Assembly: GCA_002701395.1 (NCBI GenBank)
Contig: NZVC01000028.1
Span: 154,460-218,459, forward strand
DNA length: 64,000 nt
Direction: 5' to 3'
Source of the DNA: Maritimibacter sp.
GTDB lineage: Bacteria; Pseudomonadota; Alphaproteobacteria; Rhodobacterales; Rhodobacteraceae
Shown here: piece after piece, positions 1 to 8,605 of the stretch
Position numbering within the stretch: the first letter of the stretch is position 1
Layout: each line of letters opens with the position of its first letter
Made by a program: the position numbers and the translations under genes
Notes under the pieces: model-generated
The model's database searches: none
Told to the model about the DNA's origin: nothing
What the model saw: the letters and a program-made list of their open reading frames with translations, nothing else

Positions 1-120
1 CAGCAGATCGACGATAACCTCCGTAAGGTCTTTCAACGGACCGAGAAGGAAGAGGTTCCCGATCGTTTTGCAGCACTGCTGCAGCAGCTCAAGGAGCAGG
101 ACACGCAAGATGACAAGTGA
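1..120 (+). CDS. nepR: NepR-type anti-sigma factor, C-terminal part
   Basis: The reading frame is open from the first base and ends at TGA 118-120; the N-terminus lies outside the window. The visible 39 residues start IDDNLRKVFQ after two glutamines and include VPDRF and LLQQLK, the conserved helical core of NepR. NepR proteins bind and hold the EcfG sigma factor until phosphorylated PhyR takes NepR away, which starts the alphaproteobacterial general stress response. The next gene is ecfG and its ATG lies inside the last codons here (ATGACAAGTGA), so the two are probably translationally coupled. Identity is firm from motif plus neighbour; only the start is missing. Confidence 0.88.
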   Translation, partial: QQIDDNLRKVFQRTEKEEVPDRFAALLQQLKEQDTQDDK

Positions 121-688
121 CCAGACCGCGCGCGACCCGCGTGACGATGTCGTGGAACACCTGCCAGCGATGCGTGCCTTCGCCGTCAGTCTTACGCGCG
201 ATTCCGCAGCCGCGGACGATCTGGTGCAGGACACCATCGTCAAGGCGTGGAAGAACTTCGACAAGTTCAAAGAAGGCACAAACCTACGCGCGTGGCTGTT
301 CACCATCCTTCGCAACACCTTCTATTCCAACCTTCGCAAGTCCAAGCGCGAAGTGTCGGACAGCGACGGCGCAATGGCGGCGACGCTGTCGGAAAAGCCG
401 CAGCACGACGGACGCCTTGCGATGGCGGACTTCGAGAAGGTGTTCGCTTATCTGCCGGTCGAGCAGCGCGAGGCGCTGATCCTGGTGGGTGCGTCGGGGA
501 TGTCCTACGAAGAAGCCGCGGACACCTGCGAGGTTGCGATCGGCACCATCAAAAGCCGCGTGAACCGCGGCCGCGCCAAGCTGGTCGAGCTTCTGGGTAT
601 CCAGGAAGACGAGGCGCTTGAAATGACCGACAGCGCGACGCTGGCGGTTGTGACAGGCAGCTTGCAGCCGAGGAAGAACATCGCTTGA
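110..688 (+). CDS. ecfG: EcfG-type extracytoplasmic function sigma factor (general stress response)
   Basis: Predicted 192 aa. I take ATG 110 because it overlaps the nepR stop and gives the normal EcfG length; an in-frame ATG at 68 would add 14 unrelated residues. Sigma-70 region 2 is seen at LVQDTIVKAWKNFDKF and LRAWLFTILRNTFY, region 4 at LPVEQREALILVG, MSYEEAAD and GTIKSRVNRGR. EcfG is released from NepR under stress and directs RNA polymerase to promoters of the GGAAC / CGTT type. The downstream sensor kinase overlaps its stop codon, giving a nepR-ecfG-kinase unit. No PhyR response regulator is visible in the window; it may lie upstream of base 1. Confidence 0.93.
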   Translation: MTSDQTARDPRDDVVEHLPAMRAFAVSLTRDSAAADDLVQDTIVKAWKNFDKFKEGTNLRAWLFTILRNTFYSNLRKSKREVSDSDGAMAATLSEKPQHDGRLAMADFEKVFAYLPVEQREALILVGASGMSYEEAADTCEVAIGTIKSRVNRGRAKLVELLGIQEDEALEMTDSATLAVVTGSLQPRKNIA

Positions 689-2433
689 TCACGAGGATCC
701 GGGAAGCAAGCCAGTCGCTGACGTTCAGGATCGCGGCGCTGCTTGCGCTCGCGTTGCTTCCCATTGGCCTTATATCCGTCGCGACCACGTTCCAGCTGCT
801 TAGTCAGGCGGACCGTAAGGCGGAAACGAACCTCATGGCGCTGACTGCCGAAGCGGCGGCGCCTGAGGCTGCGTTCATTCGGACCGGCATCGGCGCGGCC
901 AACATGCTGGCGTCCATGATCCCGCAACTGCGGGACGGCGGCTGGAACTGCGGCGAACAGCTGAATAACTTCATCGAACAGTCGGACGGGTTTTCCTTTG
1001 CCGGCTACATTGCGCTGGACGGCACCATTGCCTGCGCATCCGGCGGACAGGGCGAGAACACCAGCAGCCGCAAGATCTACCGCGACATGACCGACGATCC
1101 GCGCACCCGTATCACCGTGGTGCGCGACGCGATGGTCAGCCGCACGTCGGTCGTCATGATCGCCGTCCCGGTGATCGAAGACGGGCTGTACAACGGCTAT
1201 GTCATCGTGTCGCTTCCGCACGGCAAGCTGTTCCGCCCGCTGGACCAGCTATCCGCAGACCGGCCTCTGGACCTGATTACCTACAACAACGATGCCGAGG
1301 TTCTGACCTCCAGCCGCGGGCTGGACGACGTGGAACCGCATCTGCCGGAACACTATGACCTTGCCGACCTGCGCTATGCCAAGGAAGGCGCCTTCATCGA
1401 CCAGACCCGCGACGGTCTGTTGCGCGTGTTCGCCGTTATCCCCGTCGTGCCGGGCCAAGTCTATGCGCTGGGCAGCTGGGAACACAGCCGCAACGATTTC
1501 ATCGAAGGGCTGTCCGTCACCTCGTCCATGCTGTTCCCCGTCGCCATGTGGCTGGTGTGCCTTGGCGTGGCGTTCTTCGCCGTGCAGCGCATGGTGATCC
1601 GCCCGACCCGCAACCTGCGGGCGCGGATGCTGCAATTCATGCGGTCGCGCCGCATCACCGAACCCCGGCACGAATCCGCGACCCCGCGCGAGCTGCGCGA
1701 GATGGAAGAGACGTGGATGCGGCTGGCCAAGAACGTGCTGCACGACGAGGCGGAACTGTACGACACCATCCACCAGCGGACAGTGCTGCTGAAGGAAGTG
1801 CACCACCGGGTGAAGAACAACCTTCAGCTTATCGTGTCGATCCTGAACATGAAGGTCCGCAAGGCCCGCGACCCCGAGGTCCGCAGCGCCCTGACCGACA
1901 TTCGCCAGCGGGTCATGGGCATCGCCCGCGTGCACCAAGAACTGTACGAGACATCGACAGCCGAACGTGTTCATGCGGGTGAATTGCTGAAGGCTATCGT
2001 CGGCCACACCATCAGCAGCGTCATCGACGACGAAAGCTCTATCGACTTCGAAGAAGGTTACGATGACATTGTCGTCTATCCCGATCAGGCGGTGCCGCTG
2101 TCGCTTGCGGTGACCGAGCTTTTGACGAACGCCCTGAAGCACCTTGGCGCCCCCTCAGAGGGCGAGAAACCGGTGCTGACCATCCACCTTCGCCGCGAAG
2201 GCACGGACGACGCAGAGGTCATGATCTGCAACAGCCTGTCCGCCCATACGCCCGACGGCGACGCGCCGCAGGGCAGCGGGCTGGGCATGGCGCTTGTGAC
2301 CGCCTTCGCGCATCAGCTGGAAGGGAACGCGACGAACGAAAGTACCCCGGAACAGTTCTGCTCTGTGTTGCGTTTCCCGGTAGCCGATTTCGACGATACC
2401 GATGTGCCCTCGGAACTCGAGTGGTCGAATTGA
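685..2433 (+). CDS. Membrane sensor histidine kinase, HisKA_2 family, in the general stress locus
   Basis: 582 aa. The start is TTG at 685-687, overlapping the ecfG stop TGA (TTGA). Membrane segments lie at about residues 15-36 and 280-300 and enclose a periplasmic sensor region of about 240 residues. A HAMP-like linker follows, then a HisKA_2 dimerisation domain with EVHHRVKNNLQ (candidate phospho-His 373 or 374) and a HATPase domain with TELLTNALKH and the G-box GSGLGMALV. HisKA_2 kinases such as PhyK feed PhyR, and the position directly behind nepR-ecfG suggests this kinase senses envelope or osmotic stress for that pathway. The signal is unknown. Confidence 0.85.
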   Translation: MITRIREASQSLTFRIAALLALALLPIGLISVATTFQLLSQADRKAETNLMALTAEAAAPEAAFIRTGIGAANMLASMIPQLRDGGWNCGEQLNNFIEQSDGFSFAGYIALDGTIACASGGQGENTSSRKIYRDMTDDPRTRITVVRDAMVSRTSVVMIAVPVIEDGLYNGYVIVSLPHGKLFRPLDQLSADRPLDLITYNNDAEVLTSSRGLDDVEPHLPEHYDLADLRYAKEGAFIDQTRDGLLRVFAVIPVVPGQVYALGSWEHSRNDFIEGLSVTSSMLFPVAMWLVCLGVAFFAVQRMVIRPTRNLRARMLQFMRSRRITEPRHESATPRELREMEETWMRLAKNVLHDEAELYDTIHQRTVLLKEVHHRVKNNLQLIVSILNMKVRKARDPEVRSALTDIRQRVMGIARVHQELYETSTAERVHAGELLKAIVGHTISSVIDDESSIDFEEGYDDIVVYPDQAVPLSLAVTELLTNALKHLGAPSEGEKPVLTIHLRREGTDDAEVMICNSLSAHTPDGDAPQGSGLGMALVTAFAHQLEGNATNESTPEQFCSVLRFPVADFDDTDVPSELEWSN

Positions 2434-2461
2434 TCCTACCCGGAGAGGGACACAAGCCGCT

Positions 2462-4018
2462 ATGCAAGACGCCTCTCTCCAGACGGACCGGACGCGCCCA
2501 AAGATCCTGATCACAGCCGAAGAGGCGTTCCCCGAGTTCGAGCGGCGCGTGCTGGCGGCAGAGCGGAACATCACGATGGCCTTCCGCATCTTCGATCCGC
2601 GCACCAAACTTCGCTCGCCGGAAGGCCGTGCCGTCGGCGACACGTGGATTGATCTTCTGGGTGACGCGCTAGAGCGCGGCGTGCGGATCGAACTGCACAT
2701 TTCCGATTTCGACCCGGTCGCGGCAACGCCATTGCACATGCTGTGCTGGCACAGCGTCCGGGTGCTGTGCGGCCTGCGCGAGATGGTCTCGCCCGAGGCG
2801 GCCGGTCGGCTGACCGTTCATGCCGACATCCACCCCGCGAAGATCGGGCGCATCGCCCGCATTTTCGTCTGGCCGCTTGTCGCCGGAAAGATGCGGCAGA
2901 TCGTGCAAGAGGATCGCGGGCAGGAAGCCTCGCACAAGCGGCGCGTGTTGAAATACGTGCCCGGCGTCGCCTATCTGCGCGCCAAGTTCAAAGGGCGGCC
3001 CCTTCTGGCCTTCCCCGCATCGCACCACCAGAAGCTGGCAAGCTTCGATGACCGGTGGCTGTATATCGGCGGGCTGGACCTGAACGAGCGTCGCTGGGAC
3101 ACGAAGCAGCACGAGCAGCCAGCGCAAGAGACTTGGCACGACGTACAGGTTCTGGTCGACGACCCGGACACGGCCCGGTCCGCGCGGCGCCATATCGAAA
3201 CATACAACCACACCGCCGCCGGCCACCACGAGGTCGCGACGACGCCCGGGCTGCTGCGCACGCTGTCGTGCGACCAAAGCCATCGAAAGCCGTGGTCGTT
3301 GTCGCCCCGGACGCTGGTGCACGAGCTGTCGGACACGCACCTTCGCGCCGCCGCCAAGGCAGAGGGCCTGATCTATATCGAGACGCAGTTCTTCCGCGAC
3401 CGCGGGATCGCCCGCGCGCTGGCGAAGCGTGCGCGCGACAACCCGAAGCTGCGGATGATCCTGATCTTGCCCGCTGCACCCGAAACAGTCGCGTTCGAAG
3501 AAAGCCCGAAGCTGGATGGCCGGTACGGTGATTTCCTGCAATCACAGTGCATCCGCAAAGTGCGCCGCGCCTTCGGCAAGCGGCTTTTGATCGCAAGCCC
3601 GGCGCAGCCCCGGAAAACGAACGGCGACGACATGGACGCTGAACGCGCCAGCCTGGATGGCGCGCCGATCATCTACCTTCACGCCAAGGCGTCGGTCTTC
3701 AACAACGAGCTGGCCGTCGTATCCTCGGCCAACCTCAATGGCCGGTCCATGCGCTGGGACACCGAGGCCGGGCTGGCGTTTCGGAAGCCTGAAGACGTTG
3801 CCATGATCCGCGAGGCGCTGTTTCGGCACTGGTTGCCGGACGATGCGCCCGAGGCGGCGGTGAAGCTTGAGACCGCGTTCGAGGAATGGCGGTCGATCAT
3901 CTACCACAACTCGATGCACCCGCCCGAACAACGGCGCGGGTTCCTTCTGCCTTACGACCGGAAGGCCGCAGAAGAATCTGCCCTGCCGCTTCCGGGCGTG
4001 CCCGAAGAGATGGTCTGA
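2462..4018 (+). CDS. Phospholipase D / cardiolipin synthase-like protein
   Basis: 518 aa from ATG 2462; GGAGAGGG lies about 11 bases upstream, and an upstream extension to 2402 would run into the kinase gene. Two PLD motifs are present: HHQKLASFD (His189-x-Lys191) followed by GGLDLNERRWD, and LHAKASVFNN (His407-x-Lys409) followed by SSANLNGRSMRWDTE. The paired HKD motifs form one active site in phosphatidyltransferases and phospholipases of the PLD superfamily. No transmembrane helices are evident, unlike ClsA-type cardiolipin synthases. The gene follows the stress kinase by 28 bases, so membrane lipid remodelling as part of the general stress response is a reasonable inference, not shown. 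Confidence 0.82.
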   Translation: MQDASLQTDRTRPKILITAEEAFPEFERRVLAAERNITMAFRIFDPRTKLRSPEGRAVGDTWIDLLGDALERGVRIELHISDFDPVAATPLHMLCWHSVRVLCGLREMVSPEAAGRLTVHADIHPAKIGRIARIFVWPLVAGKMRQIVQEDRGQEASHKRRVLKYVPGVAYLRAKFKGRPLLAFPASHHQKLASFDDRWLYIGGLDLNERRWDTKQHEQPAQETWHDVQVLVDDPDTARSARRHIETYNHTAAGHHEVATTPGLLRTLSCDQSHRKPWSLSPRTLVHELSDTHLRAAAKAEGLIYIETQFFRDRGIARALAKRARDNPKLRMILILPAAPETVAFEESPKLDGRYGDFLQSQCIRKVRRAFGKRLLIASPAQPRKTNGDDMDAERASLDGAPIIYLHAKASVFNNELAVVSSANLNGRSMRWDTEAGLAFRKPEDVAMIREALFRHWLPDDAPEAAVKLETAFEEWRSIIYHNSMHPPEQRRGFLLPYDRKAAEESALPLPGVPEEMV

Positions 4019-4140
4019 CAGCCAGACCCCGCCCTTCCCTTCCAACCGTCCTCAGACTGCGCCGGGCTAATTGCCCCGTGGCGCCCTTGTGCTGCGGCAT
4101 CCCGTGAGCCGCCGCGCGCTGTTCGAGGGATGCGCGCACG

Positions 4141-4168
4141 AAAAAGGGCCGCAGCAAAGCTGCGGCCC
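4141..4168 (-). terminator. Intrinsic terminator after the PRC-barrel gene
   Basis: Perfect 10-bp stem GGGCCGCAGC / GCTGCGGCCC (4146-4155 with 4159-4168) around an AAA/TTT loop. On the minus strand it is followed by TTTTT (4141-4145). It lies 22 bases beyond the stop codon of the minus-strand PRC-barrel gene. Confidence 0.85.
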
Positions 4169-4190
4169 CATTGTCTGGTTCAGGAACGTA

Positions 4191-5354
4191 TTAGCCGTCG
4201 TAGGCGGGACGCTCTTCCAGTTGGTCTTTGGTCGCCGAGATGTGGACTTCGACCGAGTTGCCGCCCTGCTCGCGCAGCACCTGCAGTTCTTCGAAGTCGA
4301 CTTCGATGCGGTGTTCGCCGATGCCCAGGAAGCCACCAACATCGATCAGCGCAGCTTGGATCTGGCCGTCTTCGGACAGCACGAGGTCAGCGATTTCACC
4401 AACGTTCTCTTCGTCAGCGCCGTAGACGTAGGTGCCTTCCAGCATCTCAGCCGTCAGGTCGATCGACTGAACGGTCTCGTAGCCGTCACGCGCAACTTCC
4501 GGAGTGGCCCAGCCGCCCGCGGTGTCGTCGGTCGCAGCCATTTCTTCTTCGGCCATCATCTCTTCGTCGTTCATTTCAGCGTCGGCTTCGGCCATTTCTT
4601 CCGAGACTTCGGCTTCGACGTTGTCGGCGGTGTTCTCGATGGCGTTGCCAGCTTCGGCCAGTTCTTCACCGGCTTCGTCAGCAGCGTTCTCGGCCGCGTT
4701 TTCGACGGCGTTGCCAGCTTCGGCAACTTCCTCACCGGCGTTCTCGGCGGCGTTCTCGATCTCGTCGCCCGCTTCGGCCATCTCTTCGCCAGCTTCGTCA
4801 GCGGCGTTTTCCATCGTGGCTTCGGCTTCGGCCATCTCGTCGCCCGGCGTCATCGCGTCTTCGTCCATCTCGGTCGCGGCGACGTCATCGTTCGGCATGG
4901 TTTCGTCAACCGCGCCATTCGGCGACACGGCGGCCATGTCGAATTCCGGAGCGTTTTCCAGCATGGCTTCGCTGCCCTGCACGACGATGAAATAATCGTC
5001 GGCTTCGGCGGTTTCGCTCACGAACTTCAGCTGGTCCATGTTCACGGCAACGGTCTTTTCGCCCATGCCAAGAAAGCCGCCGATGTCCAGCAGAACGGCT
5101 TTCACTTCGCCGTCGTCGCCAATAATGATGTCGTTGATCTCGCCAACATCATCCCATTCGGCACGCTGTTCTTCGGTCCATTCGGCTTCGGCGTCGACTT
5201 CTGCTTCGGACACGTAAAGACGCTTGCCGATCAGTTCGCTGCCGTAAAAATCGCCGGCTTTTGTCTGGGTCACGAAACCTTCGGTTTCAGTGGCAGCCAT
5301 CGCAGGCGCGCCCATCGCAACTGCGACGGCGGTGGTCATGAGAAGCTTACGCAT
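4191..5354 (-). CDS. Exported PRC-barrel domain protein with acidic Ala/Glu repeat region
   Basis: 387 aa with a signal peptide (cleavage near AMA-ATE, about residue 21). PRC-barrel-like domains lie at about residues 30-115 and 285-365; each contains a near-identical strand pair (AVLLDIGGFLGMGE and AALIDVGGFLGIGE). Between them, about residues 130-280, is a low-complexity, strongly acidic stretch with repeated units such as ENAADEAGEE, AEAGN and EEMAEAD. PRC barrels are small beta-barrels used for protein or RNA contacts; exported versions in Rhizobiales and Rhodobacterales have no well-defined function. The acidic centre is probably extended or coiled. The gene is monocistronic, ends at a strong terminator and has a possible EcfG-type promoter. 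Confidence 0.8.
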   Translation of the reverse strand: MRKLLMTTAVAVAMGAPAMAATETEGFVTQTKAGDFYGSELIGKRLYVSEAEVDAEAEWTEEQRAEWDDVGEINDIIIGDDGEVKAVLLDIGGFLGMGEKTVAVNMDQLKFVSETAEADDYFIVVQGSEAMLENAPEFDMAAVSPNGAVDETMPNDDVAATEMDEDAMTPGDEMAEAEATMENAADEAGEEMAEAGDEIENAAENAGEEVAEAGNAVENAAENAADEAGEELAEAGNAIENTADNVEAEVSEEMAEADAEMNDEEMMAEEEMAATDDTAGGWATPEVARDGYETVQSIDLTAEMLEGTYVYGADEENVGEIADLVLSEDGQIQAALIDVGGFLGIGEHRIEVDFEELQVLREQGGNSVEVHISATKDQLEERPAYDG

Positions 5355-5368
5355 GAGTAGTCTCCCTA

Positions 5369-5393
5369 AACGTTTTTGGCTGGCGCGGTTTCC
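5369..5393 (-). promoter_or_regulatory. Possible EcfG-dependent promoter for the PRC-barrel gene
   Basis: On the minus strand GGAAA (5389-5393) and CGTT (5369-5372) are separated by 16 bases. Known EcfG promoters follow GGAAC, 16-17 bases, CGTT, so this matches 8 of 9 core bases. The problem is proximity: the predicted transcript start is only about 8-10 bases before the ATG, leaving barely room for the GGGAG ribosome site. Confidence 0.35.
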
Positions 5394-5517
5394 GCACCGC
5401 CTTCGGGAACTGAACGTCGATCTCGGAAACTTGTTCCAAAAGACAGAGTCGAATTTTTACGGCACCGAAAGTATTGACGCGCTTGCAGGCGCCCTCGAGA
5501 CCGCCGAGACTCCTTGT

Positions 5518-5889
5518 ATGACACGCGATGCCACCGACACCCGCCTGCGTCTTCGCCTGCTTTTTCCGGGCGGTGGAATGCTTGGCCCCGGCAAGGCCGA
5601 TCTGCTGGACGGGATCGCGCGCACCGGCTCGATCTCGGCCGCCGGGCGCGAGATGAAGATGAGCTACAAGCGGGCGTGGACACTGGTGGAAACGATGAAC
5701 GCGACGTTCCGCGCGCCGCTTGTCGAACGCTCGCGGGGTGGAACGAAAGGCGGTGGCGCGGAACTGACCGAGCTTGGGCAGGAGGTTCTGGACCGCTACC
5801 GGCGGCTGGAGGATATCGCGCGCCGCGAAGGCGCGGCAGAAATCGCCGCGCTGTCGGATCTGCTGGGCGATATGTCCGAGGAGAAATAA
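5518..5889 (+). CDS. ModE-like winged-helix regulator (DNA-binding domain only)
   Basis: 123 aa from ATG 5518. LLDGIARTGSISAAGREM, MSYKRAWTLVETMN and TKGGGAELTELGQEVL match the N-terminal DNA-binding domain of ModE (LysR-type helix-turn-helix). E. coli ModE is about twice as long because it carries two molybdate-binding TOBE domains; these are absent here, so this protein cannot sense molybdate in the classical way. It lies 65 bases before modA on the same strand and probably regulates the mod operon, perhaps together with another molybdate-sensing partner. Confidence 0.85.
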   Translation: MTRDATDTRLRLRLLFPGGGMLGPGKADLLDGIARTGSISAAGREMKMSYKRAWTLVETMNATFRAPLVERSRGGTKGGGAELTELGQEVLDRYRRLEDIARREGAAEIAALSDLLGDMSEEK

Positions 5890-5954
5890 CGCTTGCGATC
5901 CATCGACCGCGCCCCGATACCTTGGTGCATCTGCAAGAAAAGGTTGGGCAACGC

Positions 5955-6713
5955 ATGAGACGTGCCAGACGGCTTTTGATGGCCATGGCGATCGCCATGC
6001 CGGTTCCGGCGATGGCCGACAGCGTGCTGGTCTTCGCTGCCGCAAGCCTGCGCGACGCGCTGACCGAGATCGCCGACACCTATCAGGCCGAGACCGGGCA
6101 CGAGGTCATTCTGTCCTTCGCCGGGTCGTCCGCGCTGGCGCGGCAGATCCAGAACGGCGCGCCGGCGGATCTGTTTCTGTCCGCGAACCTCGACTGGATG
6201 GATGCGCTGGAAGACGACGGGCTGATCGACAGCGACAGCCGCCGCGCCCTGCTGGGCAACGCGCTTGTCCTGATCGGTTCGGGTGCCGATGCCGCGCCGG
6301 TCGACCTGTCGCCGGACACCGATCTGCCCGGTCTTCTGAGCGGCGGGCGCCTTGCGATGGCGCTGGTCGAGGCTGTCCCCGCCGGGATCTACGGCAAGGC
6401 GGCGCTGACGTCGCTTGGCCTGTGGGACGGCGTGGCGGATCAGGTCGTCCAAACCGACAACGTCCGTGCCGCGCTGGCGCTGGTGGCCTTGGGCGAGGCC
6501 CCTTTCGGCGTGGTCTACGCCACCGACGCCGCGGCCGAGCCCGACGTGTCCGTCGTCGCGACCTTCCCCGCGGACAGCCACCCGGCCATCGTCTATCCCG
6601 CCGCGGCCGTCGCGGGCAGCGACAACGCGCTGAACGGCCCGTTCCTTGACTACCTTGCATCCGCCAAGGCCGCAGAGGTGTTCGGACGCATGGGCTTCGA
6701 GGTTCTGGAGTAG
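5955..6713 (+). CDS. modA: Molybdate ABC transporter substrate-binding protein
   Basis: 252 aa from ATG 5955, with a signal peptide (about 1-22, ending AMA-DSV). The mature protein starts VLVFAAASLRDALTEIA, the molybdate-binding motif of ModA, followed by FAGSSALARQI and GAPADLFLSA. These serines and backbone amides hold the tetrahedral oxyanion. It is the periplasmic component feeding ModB and ModC. modB follows after 7 bases, so the genes form an operon. Confidence 0.93.
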   Translation: MRRARRLLMAMAIAMPVPAMADSVLVFAAASLRDALTEIADTYQAETGHEVILSFAGSSALARQIQNGAPADLFLSANLDWMDALEDDGLIDSDSRRALLGNALVLIGSGADAAPVDLSPDTDLPGLLSGGRLAMALVEAVPAGIYGKAALTSLGLWDGVADQVVQTDNVRAALALVALGEAPFGVVYATDAAAEPDVSVVATFPADSHPAIVYPAAAVAGSDNALNGPFLDYLASAKAAEVFGRMGFEVLE

Positions 6714-6720
6714 CAGCGCG

Positions 6721-7413
6721 GTGGACTGGCTGGGCCCCGAGGAATGGCAGGCGGTGGCGTTGTCGCTGCGGGTGTCCCTTTGGGCGACGCTGGCCAGCCT
6801 GCCGTTCGGCCTGCTGTGCGCGTTTGCGCTGGCCCGCTGGTCCTTTCCGGGCAAGCAGCTTCTGAACGGGCTGGTGCACCTGCCGCTGATCCTGCCCCCC
6901 GTCGTCACCGGCTATCTGCTGTTGCTGACCTTCGGCACGCGCGGACCGCTGGGGGCGCCCCTGAACGCCATCGGCATCACCTTCGCCTTCCGTTGGACCG
7001 GCGCCGCGCTGGCGGCGGCGATCATGGCCTTTCCGCTCATGGTCCGCGCGATCCGCCTGTCGGTCGAGGCGGTGGACCCCAAGCTTGAACAGGCCGCTGC
7101 CACGCTGGGGGCGTCACGGCTTCGGATCTTCGTCACCGTGACCCTGCCCCTGATCCTGCCCGGTGTGGTCGCGGGTGCGGTGCTGGCCTTTGCCAAGGCG
7201 ATGGGCGAATTCGGCGCGACGATCACCTTCGTGTCCAACATCCCCGGCCAGACCCAGACGATCCCGTCCGCGATCTACGCCTTCCTTCAGGTGCCGGGCA
7301 AAGAGGATGCCGCGCTAAAGCTGGTGTCGGTCTCGGTCGCGGTTGCGATGCTGGCGCTGCTTTTGTCCGAATACGTCAGCCGTGCCGTCGCGCGGCGGGT
7401 GGGTGGGGGATGA
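6721..7413 (+). CDS. modB: Molybdate ABC transporter permease
   Basis: 230 aa from GTG 6721; this start gives a normal ModB length and avoids overlap with modA. About five or six membrane helices are seen. The cytoplasmic EAA loop appears as AAATLGASRLRIFVTVTLPL, the contact for ModC, and GEFGATITFVSNIPGQTQT is typical of ModB. Its stop overlaps the ATG of modC by four bases. Confidence 0.93.
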   Translation: MDWLGPEEWQAVALSLRVSLWATLASLPFGLLCAFALARWSFPGKQLLNGLVHLPLILPPVVTGYLLLLTFGTRGPLGAPLNAIGITFAFRWTGAALAAAIMAFPLMVRAIRLSVEAVDPKLEQAAATLGASRLRIFVTVTLPLILPGVVAGAVLAFAKAMGEFGATITFVSNIPGQTQTIPSAIYAFLQVPGKEDAALKLVSVSVAVAMLALLLSEYVSRAVARRVGGG

Positions 7414-8513
7414 CCCTGTCGGTCCGGATGCGGCACAGCTTTCCCGAACGCACGCTGGACGTCGCCTTTCAGGCGCCGCCCGGCATCACCGTCCTGTTCG
7501 GGCGCAGCGGTGCGGGCAAGACCACCATCGTCAACGCCGTCGCCGGACTTCTGCGCCCCGAAGAAGCGCACATCAGCATCGACGGGCGCGTGCTGTGCGA
7601 CACGGACAGCGGCATGCATCTGCCGCCACAGCGCCGGCGGCTGGGCTATATCTTTCAGGAACCGCGCCTGTTTCCGCACATGACGGTGCGCCGCAACCTG
7701 ATGTATGGCCACCGCCTTGCACCGGCGGGCGCCACGCGACCGGACCCGGACAGGATCATCGGCCTGCTTGGCATCTCGGGGCTGCTCGACCGCCGCCCGG
7801 GCACCCTGTCCGGCGGCGAACGCCAGCGCGTCGCGATTGGCCGCGCCCTGCTGTCGGCGCCGGGGCTTATCCTTGCGGACGAGCCGCTTTCCTCGCTCGA
7901 CGAGGCGCGCAAGGCAGAGGTGATGCCCTATTTCGAGTGGCTGCGCGACGAGCTGTCGATCCCGATGCTGTACGTCACCCACTCGGCCTCGGAAGTGGCG
8001 CGGCTGGCGACGACCGTGGTCGCGATCGACAACGGCAAGGTGCTGCGACAGGGCCCTGCGGGCGAGGTCCTGAGCGACCCCGCCGTGACACCGCTGGGCG
8101 CGCGGGCCGCCGGGGCCGTGCTGGAAACCCGCGTGGTGCGCACCCACCCGGACGGTATCAGCGAACTGGATGCGGGCGGGCTTCGCCTGTTCCTGCCGGA
8201 CGTGGGACAGCCCGACGGCGCGCGCGTCCGGGTGCAGATCGCGGCGCATGACGTGATGCTGGCGCGCAGCCGGCCCAAGGATATCTCGGCCCTCAATATC
8301 CTGCCCTGCACGATCACCGGCATCCGCCTTGGGGACGGGCCGGGCGCGCTGGTTCAGCTTCGGGCCGGCGACAACATGCTGCTGGCGCGCATCACCCGCC
8401 GCTCGGTCGAGGCGCTGGGGCTGGCGCCGGGCGACAGCGTGTTCGCGCTGCTGAAGGCGGTGTCGATCTCGAAGGCGAATGTCGCCGACGTGCTGTCCGA
8501 CCCCTGGCGTTGA
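7410..8513 (+). CDS. modC: Molybdate ABC transporter ATP-binding protein
   Basis: 367 aa. Walker A GRSGAGKTT, Q-loop region YIFQEPRLFPH, signature LSGGERQRV and Walker B LILADEP are all intact, so ATP hydrolysis is expected. The C-terminal part (from about residue 295, including DISALNILPCTITGIR) looks like the TOBE/mop domain that binds molybdate in ModC. The start codon overlaps the modB stop (ATGA). Last gene of the mod operon. Confidence 0.94.
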   Translation: MTLSVRMRHSFPERTLDVAFQAPPGITVLFGRSGAGKTTIVNAVAGLLRPEEAHISIDGRVLCDTDSGMHLPPQRRRLGYIFQEPRLFPHMTVRRNLMYGHRLAPAGATRPDPDRIIGLLGISGLLDRRPGTLSGGERQRVAIGRALLSAPGLILADEPLSSLDEARKAEVMPYFEWLRDELSIPMLYVTHSASEVARLATTVVAIDNGKVLRQGPAGEVLSDPAVTPLGARAAGAVLETRVVRTHPDGISELDAGGLRLFLPDVGQPDGARVRVQIAAHDVMLARSRPKDISALNILPCTITGIRLGDGPGALVQLRAGDNMLLARITRRSVEALGLAPGDSVFALLKAVSISKANVADVLSDPWR

Positions 8514-8530
8514 TCTCCTGGCGTTAATCT

Positions 8531-8542
8531 TTTGTTAACAAA
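8531..8542. promoter_or_regulatory. 12-bp palindrome upstream of the GGDEF-EAL gene
   Basis: TTTGTTAACAAA is a perfect palindrome in the 92-base gap between modC and the GGDEF-EAL gene, in an AT-rich pocket 64 bases before the ATG. It could be an operator or part of a promoter; no regulator is identified. Confidence 0.3.
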
Positions 8543-8605
8543 GTCTGCGCCACTCTCGGTGCTGATGGCCTGTGCGACGTTGCCGCAGCCACGGACGGAG
8601 GCGGG

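Noticed and set aside
4600..4830. Repetitive tract in the PRC-barrel gene as a separate DNA repeat or CRISPR
   Set aside because: The repeats keep the reading frame and encode Ala/Glu-rich units; they belong to the protein linker.
5514..6713. A 399-codon frame joining upstream sequence to ModA
   Set aside because: The upstream part overlaps the ModE-like gene in another frame, and a signal peptide starts at ATG 5955.
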